Of a DNA stretch of 64,000 nt, positions 1 to 8,726 are shown in pieces. Numbering within the stretch: position 1 is the first letter of the stretch; the number at the start of each line of letters is the position of its first letter. The notes under the pieces are model-generated. The model searched no databases. It saw only the letters and a list, made by a program, of their open reading frames with translations, and was not told the origin of the DNA. The translations under genes were made by a program, and so were the position numbers. The DNA is from Rhodoferax sp. (lineage in GTDB: Bacteria; Pseudomonadota; Gammaproteobacteria; Burkholderiales; Burkholderiaceae_C). The stretch is from assembly GCF_012927445.1 (NCBI RefSeq), contig NZ_JABBPD010000008.1, positions 552,925 through 616,924 of the forward strand. The letters are read 5' to 3'.

Positions 1-737
1 ACCTGTTTGTTAAAGACAACTTTGTCTACATGCGCACCACGCGCGGGCTCAAGCGGGTGGATGTGATCTACCGCCGGGTCGATGACGATTTTCTGGACCC
101 TCAGGTGTTCCGACCCACGTCCACCCTGGGCTGTGCCGGTCTGCTGGATGTGTATCGCGCCGGCCACGTGAGTATTTGCAACGCCGTCGGCACTGGTGTG
201 GCCGATGACAAATCGATCTATCCCTACGTGCCGAAGATGATCGAGTTTTACCTCGGTGAAAAACCCATTCTCAACAACGTGCCCACCTACATGTGCCGCA
301 ACAAGGACGATCTGGCCTACACGCTGGCCAATATGAAAGACCTGGTGGTGAAAGAGGTGCATGGTGCCGGTGGCTACGGCATGCTGGTCGGCCCGGCCGC
401 CACCCAAGCCGAGATCGAAGACTTCCGCAAAGCGGTGTTGGCCAACCCCAGCGGCTACATCGCGCAGCCGACGCTCAGCCTGTCGAGCTGCCCCACCTTC
501 GTGGAGAGCGGCATTGCCCCGCGCCACATTGATCTGCGGCCCTACGTGCTCAGCGGCAAGACGGTGCAGATGGTGCCGGGTGGCCTGACCCGCGTGGCCC
601 TGAAAGACGGTTCGCTGGTGGTGAATTCGTCACAAGGCGGCGGTACCAAAGATACCTGGGTGCTGGAGAACGGCGTGAACCCTGCCGCACCGGCACCCGC
701 CCCATCGCAGTCGCAGTCGCAAACCCCGTCATCCTGA
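1..737 (+). CDS. circularly permuted ATP-grasp protein, C-terminal part (5' cut by window edge)
   Basis: The reading frame is open from base 3, before the first ATG at 30, so the gene begins outside the window. The visible 244 codons carry family-typical stretches such as [30 protein letters not shown] and the arginine/aspartate-rich HIDLRPYVL near the end. These are hallmarks of the DUF404/DUF407 circularly permuted type 2 ATP-grasp proteins, which are thought to make amide or peptide-like bonds. The tail is low-complexity (Pro/Ala, then Ser-Gln repeats). It ends 16 bases before an alpha-E gene, its usual operon partner. The exact substrate is unknown for the family. Confidence 0.9.
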   Translation, partial: LFVKDNFVYMRTTRGLKRVDVIYRRVDDDFLDPQVFRPTSTLGCAGLLDVYRAGHVSICNAVGTGVADDKSIYPYVPKMIEFYLGEKPILNNVPTYMCRNKDDLAYTLANMKDLVVKEVHGAGGYGMLVGPAATQAEIEDFRKAVLANPSGYIAQPTLSLSSCPTFVESGIAPRHIDLRPYVLSGKTVQMVPGGLTRVALKDGSLVVNSSQGGGTKDTWVLENGVNPAAPAPAPSQSQSQTPSS

Positions 738-753
738 GCGCAAGGAGTTACCC

Positions 754-1713
754 ATGCTGTCACGTACCGCCGATCACCTTTTCTGGATGTCCCGCTACAC
801 CGAGCGGGCCGAGAACACCGCCCGCATGCTGGATGTGAACTATCAGACTTCCCTTTTGCCGCAGTCCGACGCGGTCGCGCTGATGGGCTGGCAGGGTTTG
901 CTGAGCATCAGTGAACTGCTGCCCACCTACACCGCCGAGCATGGCGACATCAACGTCCGCAACGTGATGGACTTCATGGTGAAGGATGAGAGCAATCCCT
1001 CCAGTATCGTGTCCTGCCTGGGCGCGGCCCGCGAGAACGCGCGGGCCGTGCGCGGCACGCTCACCACCGAAGTCTGGGAGACGCAGAACCAGACCTGGCT
1101 GGAGGTCAAACGCATGATCAAGTCGGGCGAGTTTGAACATGACCCGTCGCAATTTTTTGAATGGGTCAAGTTCCGCTCGCACCTGTCACGCGGCGTGACG
1201 GTGGGCACCATGCTGATGGACGAGGCCTTGTACTTCATGCGCCTGGGTACTTTTCTGGAACGGGCCGACAACACGGCGCGTCTGGTGGATGTGAAGTTCC
1301 ACGCTGTACAAAGTGACTTTTTTGGCACCGCCAATGGCAAGGACCAAGAGTACGATTTCTACCACTGGAGCGCTATTTTGCGCAGCGTGTCGGCGTTTGA
1401 GGTCTACCGCAAGGTGTACCGCGATGTCATCCGGCCTGAACGCGTGGCCGAGTTGTTGATTTTGCGTCCCGATATGCCGCGTTCGCTGCATGCCAGTTTG
1501 AACGAGGTGGTCAACAATCTGGCCATGGTGGTCAATGACCAGTCGAGCGAAACCCATCGGCGCGCGGGCAAGTTGCGCGCTGAACTGAAGTACGGCCGCA
1601 TTGATGAAATCCTGGCCACCGGTCTGCATGCCTACTTGACGCAGTTTCTGGACCGCGTGAACGATCTGGGCGCCCAGATCAGCCGTGATTTTTTGATTCC
1701 GTCGGAAGCTTGA
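754..1713 (+). CDS. alpha-E domain protein (DUF403)
   Basis: A 319-residue, largely helical protein beginning MLSRTADHLFWMSRYTERAE, the canonical N-terminus of the alpha-E (DUF403) family. The start follows an aAGGAGt ribosome site. Alpha-E proteins nearly always lie directly behind the circularly permuted ATP-grasp gene, as here, and often before a transglutaminase. Together they are predicted to form a peptide-synthesis or modification system, but no reaction is established. In this window the next gene is an HDOD protein instead of the transglutaminase. Confidence 0.93.
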   Translation: MLSRTADHLFWMSRYTERAENTARMLDVNYQTSLLPQSDAVALMGWQGLLSISELLPTYTAEHGDINVRNVMDFMVKDESNPSSIVSCLGAARENARAVRGTLTTEVWETQNQTWLEVKRMIKSGEFEHDPSQFFEWVKFRSHLSRGVTVGTMLMDEALYFMRLGTFLERADNTARLVDVKFHAVQSDFFGTANGKDQEYDFYHWSAILRSVSAFEVYRKVYRDVIRPERVAELLILRPDMPRSLHASLNEVVNNLAMVVNDQSSETHRRAGKLRAELKYGRIDEILATGLHAYLTQFLDRVNDLGAQISRDFLIPSEA

Positions 1714-1764
1714 CGGCAAGACATGGGCGTTTATTCAGGATAATCGTCGGCAGGAGGCGATTCA

Positions 1765-2634
1765 ATGAAAGTGGCAGAGATTAATCGGGAGCTGGACATA
1801 GCTCGGGACGCAGGCCCCTTGCGTGACATCATCATCCCGCCCTGTCCGGAATTGCTGGCCGAGTTGCAACTGGAGGTGAGCCAGGGCGACCCCGACCCCG
1901 GTGTGATTGCCTGTATTGCCGGCAGCGACGTGGCAATGGCGGCTTCGTTGATCCGTATTTCCAACAGTTCGTTTTACGCGCGCAGTCAGCCGGTGCGCAC
2001 CGTGGCCGAGTCGGTGGCCATGCTGGGCGTGGGGCCTACCGTGTCCGTTTTGACGGGGTTTTTGGCGCGTAATGCAATTCACGTCAACTCGCCCTTGCTG
2101 GCGCATTTTTGGGAATCGTCCACCCGCCGTTCACTGGCCATGGCCTACATTGCGCGCCAGTTGTATGACGTGGATGCCGATGTGGCTCAAACCTGCGGCC
2201 TGTTTTGCCACGTCGGCATTCCCGTCATGTTGCAAGGCCTCAAGGGCTATTCGGGCACCCTGGCCGAAGCGATGGCGCGGCAAGACCGCACGTTCACGCA
2301 AACTGAGAATGCCGCGCACCGCACGGACCACGCGGTGGTGGGCGCGCTGGTTGCCAAAACCTGGCGGTTGCCGGCGGTGATTTCCATTGCCGTGCGGCTG
2401 CACCATGATTTCACTGCCCTGCGCGACGACGCGATCCCGCTGGAGGTGCGCAATCTGGTCGCCATTGCCGCCATTGCCGAGCATCTGGTCGGCAAGCACG
2501 AAGGCGTGCAAGAACAACGGGAATGGGAACGCCACGGCGACGAATGTCTGGCCTTTTTGCAAGTCGGCGCGGCCGAAGTGGATGCCTGGGTGGATGCCCT
2601 GTACCCGGCTTTCGAGAGCGTGCTGGTGAACTGA
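1765..2634 (+). CDS. HDOD domain-containing protein
   Basis: 289 residues. The region from about 25 to 230 matches the HDOD fold: an early IIPPCPELLAELQLEV stretch, IAGSDVAMAASLIRISNSSFYA (residue pattern of the family's 'slow-phase' core), and later HRTDHAVVGALVAKTWRLP. HDOD domains resemble HD phosphohydrolases but lack the metal-binding HD pair and act in signalling or regulation. The start has an AGGAGG ribosome site (1752-1757). It is co-oriented with the ATP-grasp/alpha-E pair, 51 bases downstream, so it may be cotranscribed. The target process is unknown. Confidence 0.88.
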   Translation: MKVAEINRELDIARDAGPLRDIIIPPCPELLAELQLEVSQGDPDPGVIACIAGSDVAMAASLIRISNSSFYARSQPVRTVAESVAMLGVGPTVSVLTGFLARNAIHVNSPLLAHFWESSTRRSLAMAYIARQLYDVDADVAQTCGLFCHVGIPVMLQGLKGYSGTLAEAMARQDRTFTQTENAAHRTDHAVVGALVAKTWRLPAVISIAVRLHHDFTALRDDAIPLEVRNLVAIAAIAEHLVGKHEGVQEQREWERHGDECLAFLQVGAAEVDAWVDALYPAFESVLVN

Positions 2635-2644
2635 GTCGAGGCGT

Positions 2645-3736
2645 TTACTTGTTCATGGAAGCCGTAACTTCCTGCCCTAATTCAATCACCGCCATCGCGT
2701 AGTAACTGCTCCAGTTGTAACGCGTGATGGCGTAGAAGTTTTCAGTGCCCGCTACAAAGCGGGGCGATGCGTCACCGTTTTGCAGTTCCACCAGCGCCAG
2801 CGGGCCAATGTGTTGCAGGGCAGGCCCTTCCAGTACCGCGCCTTTGCTCCCAAAGCTGGTCACACTGAAGGTGGGCAGGATGTCGGGCGCCAGCAGCGCG
2901 TCCAGGTCCAGCGTATTGGCATCAAAGCTCACCGGGTAATGGGTCGGCATGCCGCGCTGCCAGCTGAAGGCCTTGAAGTAATTGGCCACCGAGCCAATCA
3001 CATCGGCCGGGCTGTTGAAGAGGTCGATCTTGCTGTCGCCATCAAAGTCAATCGCGTATTTCACCCAGCTGGACGGCATGAACTGGGGCATGCCCATGGC
3101 CCCGGCGTAGCTGCCCCGCAATTCCAGCGGGTCAATGTGGGTGCGGTGGCTCAGGCTTAAAAACTGTTCGAGCTCATTTATGAAGAATTGGCTGCGCTCT
3201 TTGGCGCGCGGGTGCTTGGCCGGAAAATCAAAGGCGAGGGTGGCCAGTGCGTCGATCACCCGGAAGTTGCCCATTTGCTGGCCGTAAATGGTTTCCACGC
3301 CGATGACGCCAACGATGATTTCGGCGGGCACCCCGGTCTCGGCTTCGGCTCGGGCCAGCGTTTCCCGGTTGTCCTGCCAGAATTTGACGCCGGCCCGGAT
3401 ACGGGTGGCGTCAATGAAGCGGCTGCGGTAAACCTGCCAGTTTTTGGATGTACCAACGGGGGGCGGTTGAATGTATTTGGCCACCTGCGACAAGTAGTGC
3501 GCCTGCCCGATGGCTTTGCGCACCCATTCGCGGTTCAGATTACGGCGCTCCGCAATGTCATCGGCGGCCTGCATCGCGTCATCGCGTTGGGCGTAGAGTG
3601 GGCCCGACTGGGTCGACGTTCTGGCGAGTTGGGTCGCAACAACCTTCTTTTTTTTGATCTTTTTGGCGCTAGCCCCCGTCGATAGTGCGCAAATAGCTAT
3701 AAAAATAGTAGCAATAAAAAACGGTTTGTAATTCAC
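2645..3736 (-). CDS. mltB: lytic murein transglycosylase B-type
   Basis: A soluble or periplasmic lytic transglycosylase that cleaves the MurNAc-GlcNAc bond of peptidoglycan. The catalytic region shows VGVIGVETIYGQQMGNF with the expected glutamate, then GSYAGAMGMPQFMPSSW and IDFDGDSKIDLF. I place the start at GTG 3736: it overlaps the upstream transglutaminase stop as GTGA, and it gives 363 residues with a signal peptide (VNYKPFFIATIFIAICALST, Ala-Ser-Ala cleavage). The longer open frame to 4015 is only the shadow of the upstream gene. The hydrophobic core of the signal peptide is encoded by a copy of the dispersed repeat. There is no lipobox, so it is not a typical lipoprotein. Confidence 0.92.
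   Translation of the reverse strand: MNYKPFFIATIFIAICALSTGASAKKIKKKKVVATQLARTSTQSGPLYAQRDDAMQAADDIAERRNLNREWVRKAIGQAHYLSQVAKYIQPPPVGTSKNWQVYRSRFIDATRIRAGVKFWQDNRETLARAEAETGVPAEIIVGVIGVETIYGQQMGNFRVIDALATLAFDFPAKHPRAKERSQFFINELEQFLSLSHRTHIDPLELRGSYAGAMGMPQFMPSSWVKYAIDFDGDSKIDLFNSPADVIGSVANYFKAFSWQRGMPTHYPVSFDANTLDLDALLAPDILPTFSVTSFGSKGAVLEGPALQHIGPLALVELQNGDASPRFVAGTENFYAITRYNWSSYYAMAVIELGQEVTASMNK
3667..3712 (-). repeat. dispersed repeat copy inside mltB signal peptide
   Basis: Minus strand: TACTATTTTTATAGCTATTT, GCGCACTATCGACGGGGGCT. Full core of the repeat; read in frame as the hydrophobic part of the MltB export signal. Confidence 0.82.
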
Positions 3737-5757
3737 GTAGGCCAGACCAGTTGTTTGAGTTCGCGTTGCAGTGTAACGAGGCGGGTACGCTGCGCACCCG
3801 GCGGCGCATAGCGCTGCGATTCGAGGCGCAGCAGCCAGTCTCGCAGGGCCAGCGCTTGTAAATTGTCCGGGCCGAACTGCTGCATGAGTTGCTCCGCCAT
3901 GCGTCGCGGCGGGCTGTTGGCAGCCAGTTTGACGCCTGCTTTTTGCAGCTGTGTTGCCGCCAAAGCCAGCAGTCGCAGCCAGGGGTCCTGGCGGCTGCGT
4001 TCCCACAGCGTCCAAACGGCGCCGACCAGGCTGACCAACACCACGAGGCCGATCAGCAAGTAGATCAGGTCTTCCCAGCGGGGCGATTCAAAGCCGAGAT
4101 ACTTGAGTAAATTGAGTTGTTTGCCTTGCGTGTAATTCAGTACCCGCTGGTTCCAGTTGTTGTTGACGGCGTCCCACATGACGCGCAGATTCAAGGCAAA
4201 GTCAGCGCTGATGTTTCCCAGCAGGGCGTCGGCAATGGCGCCGCGCGGCGCTTGCAGGCGTTGCAGCGCGCCGATGCGTCCGGGTGCCACGGCGGAGGTC
4301 GGGTCTACCCGCACCCAACCCCGGTTGGCGAGCCAGACTTCGGTCCAGGCATGGGCGTCGCTCTGGCGCACGATCCAGAATCCGTCCACCGCGTTTCGCT
4401 CGCCACCCTGGTAGCCAGTGACCACGCGGGCCGGCACGTCCAGCGCCCGCATCAGGATGACGAAGCTTGCGGCAATGTGTTCGCAAAAACCTTCTTTGCG
4501 GTCGAACCAGAACTCGTCAGCGCTGTCGCGGCCAAACACGCCGGGGTCCAGCGTGTAGGTGTAGCCCCCACTGCGCAGCCGCTCCATCACGGCAGCCACC
4601 AGTTGGGCCTTGTCGGCGCTGGCATAACGCGGGTCGCTCCGCAGTTCAGCCGCCAGTTGCAGCGTGCGTGGGTTAAAGCCGGCCGGCAGTTCCACGTAGT
4701 CTTGCAGCCCCGCCATCGGACGCAATGGGCCGTGCCGGAAATCGGTATAACTCTGCGCCGTGTAGCGTGCCAGATCAGTTATCGGGCGGTCTGTCTGCCA
4801 TTGCAGCTCGGACGTCATGCGGGCATCCAAGCCGCTCAAGATCGGGTGGACCGGGGTGGCATCCAGCAGCAAAAGCCAGGGCCGGTTGTTGGGCTCCAAC
4901 GTGACCTGGTAGCTGAAAGGCGCGCCCCGCACTTGCAGATTGGCCGGAGGCTGCATACGAGTTGGGAAACCCGAGCGCAGAGGGCGCCACTCGCGGCCGT
5001 CAAAGTTTGACAATACGGGCCCGCGAAAGTACAGGTCGGACTGGAGCGGTGTCGCCCCTTCAAAGCGGATGCGCATGGCAATGCTGTCATCAAGAGCCAG
5101 GCGGGCGATATTGCCCACCTGCATGGTGGCGGACAAGCCGCTGCGCCCGCTCATGGCGTCATTGGGAATGCCCCACAGCGGCGCCAGCCGGGGAAACAGG
5201 AGAAACAGCACGACCATGATGGGTGCCCCCAGCAGAGCCATCCAACCGGCGGTCTTGGCGGCTTGTGCCAAGGGCGGTTTGCCAACCGGCATGTGGGCAT
5301 TGACCAGCGCGGTCAGCAGGCCCAACAGGGCAACCAGCATGGCGGCTGCCGTGAGCAGCGATTGCGAAAAGAAAAAGTTGGTCAGCATGGTGAAGAAGCT
5401 GAGAAAAAACACCACAAAGGCATCCCGTTTGGCGCGCAGCTCCAGCGTTTTCAAGGCCAGCAACACCACGATCAGGGTCACGCCGGCATCGCGCCCGAGC
5501 AGTGTTTTGTGGGTGAAAAGGGTGGCGGCCATGGTCAGCACCAGCAGCGCCAGCAGCCACCAGCGGGAGGGCAGCGGCCGAAGGGTGACGGCCAGCCAGC
5601 CGCGCCACAGCAACACGCCGGCCGCCAGCAAACTGCACCATAGCGGCAGATTGGCGACTTGCGGCAGCACCACCCAGGCAATCACAAGCAGCAAAAACAG
5701 GGTGTCGCGGCTGTCCCGAGGCAAGTGGCGCAGGTGATTCAGCAGCCGGGTCAGCAT
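3733..5757 (-). CDS. TgpA-like membrane transglutaminase (DUF3488-transglutaminase-DUF4129)
   Basis: 674 residues from ATG 5757. The N-terminal third has about six membrane segments (for example DTLFLLLVIAWVVLP), followed by a periplasmic transglutaminase core. The Cys-His-Asp triad is visible: Cys about 425 in GFCEHIAAS, His about 469 in SDAHAWTEVW and Asp about 485 in VRVDPTS. A further membrane helix (LIYLLIGLVVLVSLVGAVW) and a DUF4129-like tail close the protein. It is the third gene of the moxR - DUF58 - transglutaminase unit, starting 16 bases after the DUF58 stop and overlapping mltB. An upstream start at 5841 would run into the DUF58 gene and is less likely. Confidence 0.93.
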   Translation of the reverse strand: MLTRLLNHLRHLPRDSRDTLFLLLVIAWVVLPQVANLPLWCSLLAAGVLLWRGWLAVTLRPLPSRWWLLALLVLTMAATLFTHKTLLGRDAGVTLIVVLLALKTLELRAKRDAFVVFFLSFFTMLTNFFFSQSLLTAAAMLVALLGLLTALVNAHMPVGKPPLAQAAKTAGWMALLGAPIMVVLFLLFPRLAPLWGIPNDAMSGRSGLSATMQVGNIARLALDDSIAMRIRFEGATPLQSDLYFRGPVLSNFDGREWRPLRSGFPTRMQPPANLQVRGAPFSYQVTLEPNNRPWLLLLDATPVHPILSGLDARMTSELQWQTDRPITDLARYTAQSYTDFRHGPLRPMAGLQDYVELPAGFNPRTLQLAAELRSDPRYASADKAQLVAAVMERLRSGGYTYTLDPGVFGRDSADEFWFDRKEGFCEHIAASFVILMRALDVPARVVTGYQGGERNAVDGFWIVRQSDAHAWTEVWLANRGWVRVDPTSAVAPGRIGALQRLQAPRGAIADALLGNISADFALNLRVMWDAVNNNWNQRVLNYTQGKQLNLLKYLGFESPRWEDLIYLLIGLVVLVSLVGAVWTLWERSRQDPWLRLLALAATQLQKAGVKLAANSPPRRMAEQLMQQFGPDNLQALALRDWLLRLESQRYAPPGAQRTRLVTLQRELKQLVWPT

Positions 5758-5773
5758 GGTTTCAACGCCCTGG

Positions 5774-6814
5774 TCATTGCCGGGCCAGCGCTTGCAGGCA
5801 GCGCCGTTTATGGGCTTCGCCGTGGCCGGGCTGGATTTCAAGTCCGCTCAGGCGCAAGCCGTAATCCAGTCCCAGCTTCTCGGCCTGCAGCACCCAGGCG
5901 CACAAGCGGGACAGTTGTTGCTCCAGGTGGCTGGTGCCGCTGTGGTGCTGGTCCAGCCACAGCTCATGGCGTTGCACCTGCTGGGTATCCCGGCTCACCA
6001 GTTCATCCGATTTGGCGGCTTTTTTCCAGACCACCAGTTTCAGGGGATCACCCCGGCGGTAGGCGCGCACGCCATCGTATTCGCCACTGCTGGGCTGGTG
6101 CACGGCGGCAGCGCCCCCCGCCCGCGGCTCCCCGGCTGGCAAAGGGGGCGGAAAAGCTTCCGGTGCCGGATAGACCAGCACCTGGGCCGCTGGCCGCCAC
6201 ACCGTCCAGACCCGAAAGGTACCCAGCGGAAAACGTGTTTCGGCCGTCAGCGACGGCACCCGGTGCAGGCCACGTCGTTCCGGTTGGAAGGCGATATGCA
6301 CCGTGGCCATGCCTTGGGCTGGCATATCGGTCCAGACCCACTGACCGGATCCCAGGACGGCCAGGCCAATGCCGTACCGGACGCTGCGTCGATGACTCTG
6401 TAGATTTATACCAATAATGGCGCTAGCCCCCGCGAATTGTGCGTCAGGTGCTATTAAATGCATAGTGATGCCGCGCAGCGTGCCGTGACACACATGCATG
6501 CCGACCAAGGCGCTGCCGGCCAGTAAAAACGTCAGCAGGTAGCCCAGGTTGAGCTGGTAATTGATGGATGCCAGCAACAGAACCAATAGCGTGGCCCCCA
6601 GCATGAAGCCGGGGCGGGTCGGCAGGATGAAGACGTTGCGCTGGGTCAGAGTGGTAATGTCGCACAGCGGCAACCGGGCTTCGAACCAGCGCCTGAACCG
6701 CCCGCGTAAATCAAAGAATCCAATGTGGGTCGCGGCGCTTGCGTTGTGGTTTTCCGCAGACGCCTTCACGCCTTGGGACGGCCCGGCAGCGCGCAAGCGC
6801 TGTACAGCATTCAT
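5774..6814 (-). CDS. DUF58 domain protein
   Basis: 346 residues with two membrane helices around positions 60-100 (GFMLGATLLVLLLASINYQL and YLLTFLLAGSALVGM). The DUF58 signature follows near residue 240 (SSGEYDGVRAYRRGDPLKLVVWKKAAK), in a region related to von Willebrand A domains. Such proteins are encoded with MoxR ATPases and are thought to be their membrane partners. The ATG overlaps the moxR stop as ATGA, indicating translational coupling. A copy of the dispersed repeat (6421-6460) is read in frame, giving the stretch LIAPDAQFAGASAI; this may be an insertion into a tolerant loop. Confidence 0.92.
   Translation of the reverse strand: MNAVQRLRAAGPSQGVKASAENHNASAATHIGFFDLRGRFRRWFEARLPLCDITTLTQRNVFILPTRPGFMLGATLLVLLLASINYQLNLGYLLTFLLAGSALVGMHVCHGTLRGITMHLIAPDAQFAGASAIIGINLQSHRRSVRYGIGLAVLGSGQWVWTDMPAQGMATVHIAFQPERRGLHRVPSLTAETRFPLGTFRVWTVWRPAAQVLVYPAPEAFPPPLPAGEPRAGGAAAVHQPSSGEYDGVRAYRRGDPLKLVVWKKAAKSDELVSRDTQQVQRHELWLDQHHSGTSHLEQQLSRLCAWVLQAEKLGLDYGLRLSGLEIQPGHGEAHKRRCLQALARQ
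6421..6460 (-). repeat. dispersed repeat copy inside the DUF58 gene
   Basis: Minus strand: AATAGCACCTGACGCACAAT then CGCGGGGGCTAGCG. A diverged copy in frame. Confidence 0.7.
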
Positions 6815-7731
6815 GGCAGCGGCACAGCGTCCAGCATGGCGCGCACCTGTTCGACCGATCCCCGGCCCGCATCCCCGACCGGCATCAGGCGATGGGCCAC
6901 GGTTTGCGCCAGGATGGCTTGCACGTCGTCGGGCGCCACGTAGTCACGTCCGCTCAACAAGGCTTGCGCCTTGGCGGCGCGCACCACGGCAATACCGGCC
7001 CGCGGACTCAGGCCCTGCAAAAACCATTGCCCAGAGCGGGTGGCGGCGATCAGGTCCTGTACGTAGTCCAGCAGCGGGCCCGCCGCATGAATCGCCAGCA
7101 CCTGTTGCTGCAGCATTTGCAGTTCAGCGGCGCTCAGCAGGCTGGGCAGGGCGTCCACCATGTCGCGACGGTCGAGACCCGCCAGCAGGTTGCGCTCGGC
7201 AGCGCGGTCGGGGTAACCCAGTGAGATGCGCATCAGAAACCGGTCCAGCTGGGACTCCGGCAGTGCGTAGGTGCCGAGCTGGTCATGCGGGTTTTGGGTG
7301 GCGATCACAAAGAAGGGGGCGGGCAGGGGGCGGGTTTCGCCGTCCACCGTGACCTGCTTTTCTTCCATGGCTTCGAGCAGCGCGCTTTGGGTTTTCGGGC
7401 TGGCACGGTTGATCTCGTCGGCCAGCAGCACCTGCGCAAACAAAGGGCCGGGATGGAAGACAAAAGTCTCCTTGCCGCGCTCATAAACCGAGACGCCTGA
7501 CAGGTCGCTCGGCATCAGGTCGGCGGTGAACTGGACGCGCGAGAACTGCAGGCCAAAAGTTCGGGCCAGCGCGAGGGCCAGGGTGGTCTTGCCAACGCCG
7601 GGCACGTCTTCAATCAGCAAGTGGCCACCGGCCAGTAAACACACCACACAATCTTGCGTTTGGGCCGGTTTGCCAACAATCACCGTGTTAAGCTGATCCA
7701 CCAGTGATTTGAGTTTTTGTTGTGCATCCAT
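6811..7731 (-). CDS. MoxR-family AAA+ ATPase
   Basis: 306 residues. The Walker A motif is EDVPGVGKTTLAL (about 41-53), Walker B is LLADEINRA with the downstream SALLEAMEEKQVT, and the sensor-1 asparagine is in VIATQNP. This is the standard MoxR layout: AAA_3 domain plus C-terminal lid. MoxR ATPases act as chaperones for maturation of partner complexes. It is the first gene of the leftward operon with DUF58, transglutaminase and mltB, and the lid plus ATP site look intact. Confidence 0.94.
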   Translation of the reverse strand: MDAQQKLKSLVDQLNTVIVGKPAQTQDCVVCLLAGGHLLIEDVPGVGKTTLALALARTFGLQFSRVQFTADLMPSDLSGVSVYERGKETFVFHPGPLFAQVLLADEINRASPKTQSALLEAMEEKQVTVDGETRPLPAPFFVIATQNPHDQLGTYALPESQLDRFLMRISLGYPDRAAERNLLAGLDRRDMVDALPSLLSAAELQMLQQQVLAIHAAGPLLDYVQDLIAATRSGQWFLQGLSPRAGIAVVRAAKAQALLSGRDYVAPDDVQAILAQTVAHRLMPVGDAGRGSVEQVRAMLDAVPLP

Positions 7732-7772
7732 GGCATGACGTTACCTGAAAATTTGAGAGTCGGACGAGCACT

Positions 7773-8726
7773 ATGACCATGACTGGATACTTTACCCACC
7801 GCGATTGCTGGAAGCATGAAATGGGCGCGGGGCACCCCGAATGTCCCGAACGGCTTGATGCCATCGAAGACCGTCTTTTGATCACCGGTGTGGGCGATGC
7901 GCTGGACCGGCGCGAGGCGCCGATTGCGCCTTTGAGCGACATCGAGTTGGCGCATGGCCGCATGCATGTGGCTTCGCTGCGGGGTCTGAGCGATGGCCTC
8001 AAGGAAGAAATTGAGGCCGGTGGCCCAGCCCATGCCCAAGTCGACCCGGACACCTCCATCAATGTCTACACCTGGGACGCCGCCCTGCGCGCTGCGGGTG
8101 CCGCGCTGGCCGCCACCGACGCCGTGATTGCGGGCGAGCTGGAGAACGCTTTTTGTGCCGTTCGCCCGCCGGGCCATCATGCTTGCCGCGACAAGGCCAT
8201 GGGCTTCTGCTTTTTCAACAACGTGGCGATTGCCGCCAAGTACGCGCTGGAACGCCACGGCTTGAAGCGGGTAGCGATCGTGGACTTTGATGTGCACCAC
8301 GGTAACGGCACCGAAGACATTGTGGCCGGCGACCAGCGCATTTTGATGGTGAGCTTTTACCAGCATCCGTTTTATCCGCTGGATTACGTCCACTCCAGTG
8401 CCAGCAACCTGGTCAATTTACCGGTACCGGCCTACACCAAGGGCATGGACGTGCGGGAGCTGATTGAGAGCGCCTGGATACCTCGTCTGGAGGCTTTCGA
8501 ACCCGAGATGATTTTCATCAGTGCCGGGTTTGACGCGCACCGCGAAGACGACATGGGCCAGATGGGCTTGGTCGAAAACGACTACGCCTGGATCACCCTG
8601 CGTATCAAGGATGTGGCACGCCGCCACGCCAAGGGACGCATCGTTTCTTGCCTGGAAGGTGGCTACAGCTTAAGTGCACTGGCGCGCAGTGTGGAGGCGC
8701 ATATCCGGGTGCTGGCGGATGTTTGA
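7773..8726 (+). CDS. histone deacetylase family protein (class II-like amidohydrolase)
   Basis: 317 residues with a full zinc-deacetylase core: GHPECPERL near 20, FCAVRPPGHHA with the catalytic histidine pair, FCFFNNVAIAA, the metal ligands in VDFDVHHGNGTED, and ISAGFDAHREDDMGQM. These bacterial enzymes deacylate acetyl-lysine or acetylated polyamine-like substrates; the substrate here is not determined. It is divergent from moxR across 41 bases and overlaps the next gene by 8 bases. A start two codons later (7782) is equally possible. Confidence 0.93.
   Translation: MTMTGYFTHRDCWKHEMGAGHPECPERLDAIEDRLLITGVGDALDRREAPIAPLSDIELAHGRMHVASLRGLSDGLKEEIEAGGPAHAQVDPDTSINVYTWDAALRAAGAALAATDAVIAGELENAFCAVRPPGHHACRDKAMGFCFFNNVAIAAKYALERHGLKRVAIVDFDVHHGNGTEDIVAGDQRILMVSFYQHPFYPLDYVHSSASNLVNLPVPAYTKGMDVRELIESAWIPRLEAFEPEMIFISAGFDAHREDDMGQMGLVENDYAWITLRIKDVARRHAKGRIVSCLEGGYSLSALARSVEAHIRVLADV

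Noticed and set aside
2645..4015. Longest frame of the mltB gene (456 residues)
   Set aside because: The first 93 codons are the antisense/other-frame shadow of the transglutaminase gene; a GTG at 3736 overlapping the upstream stop gives a proper signal peptide.
4117..5010. Long plus-strand frame opposite the transglutaminase gene
   Set aside because: Antisense to a clear family member, no ribosome site, His/Gln/Arg-rich composition typical of shadows.
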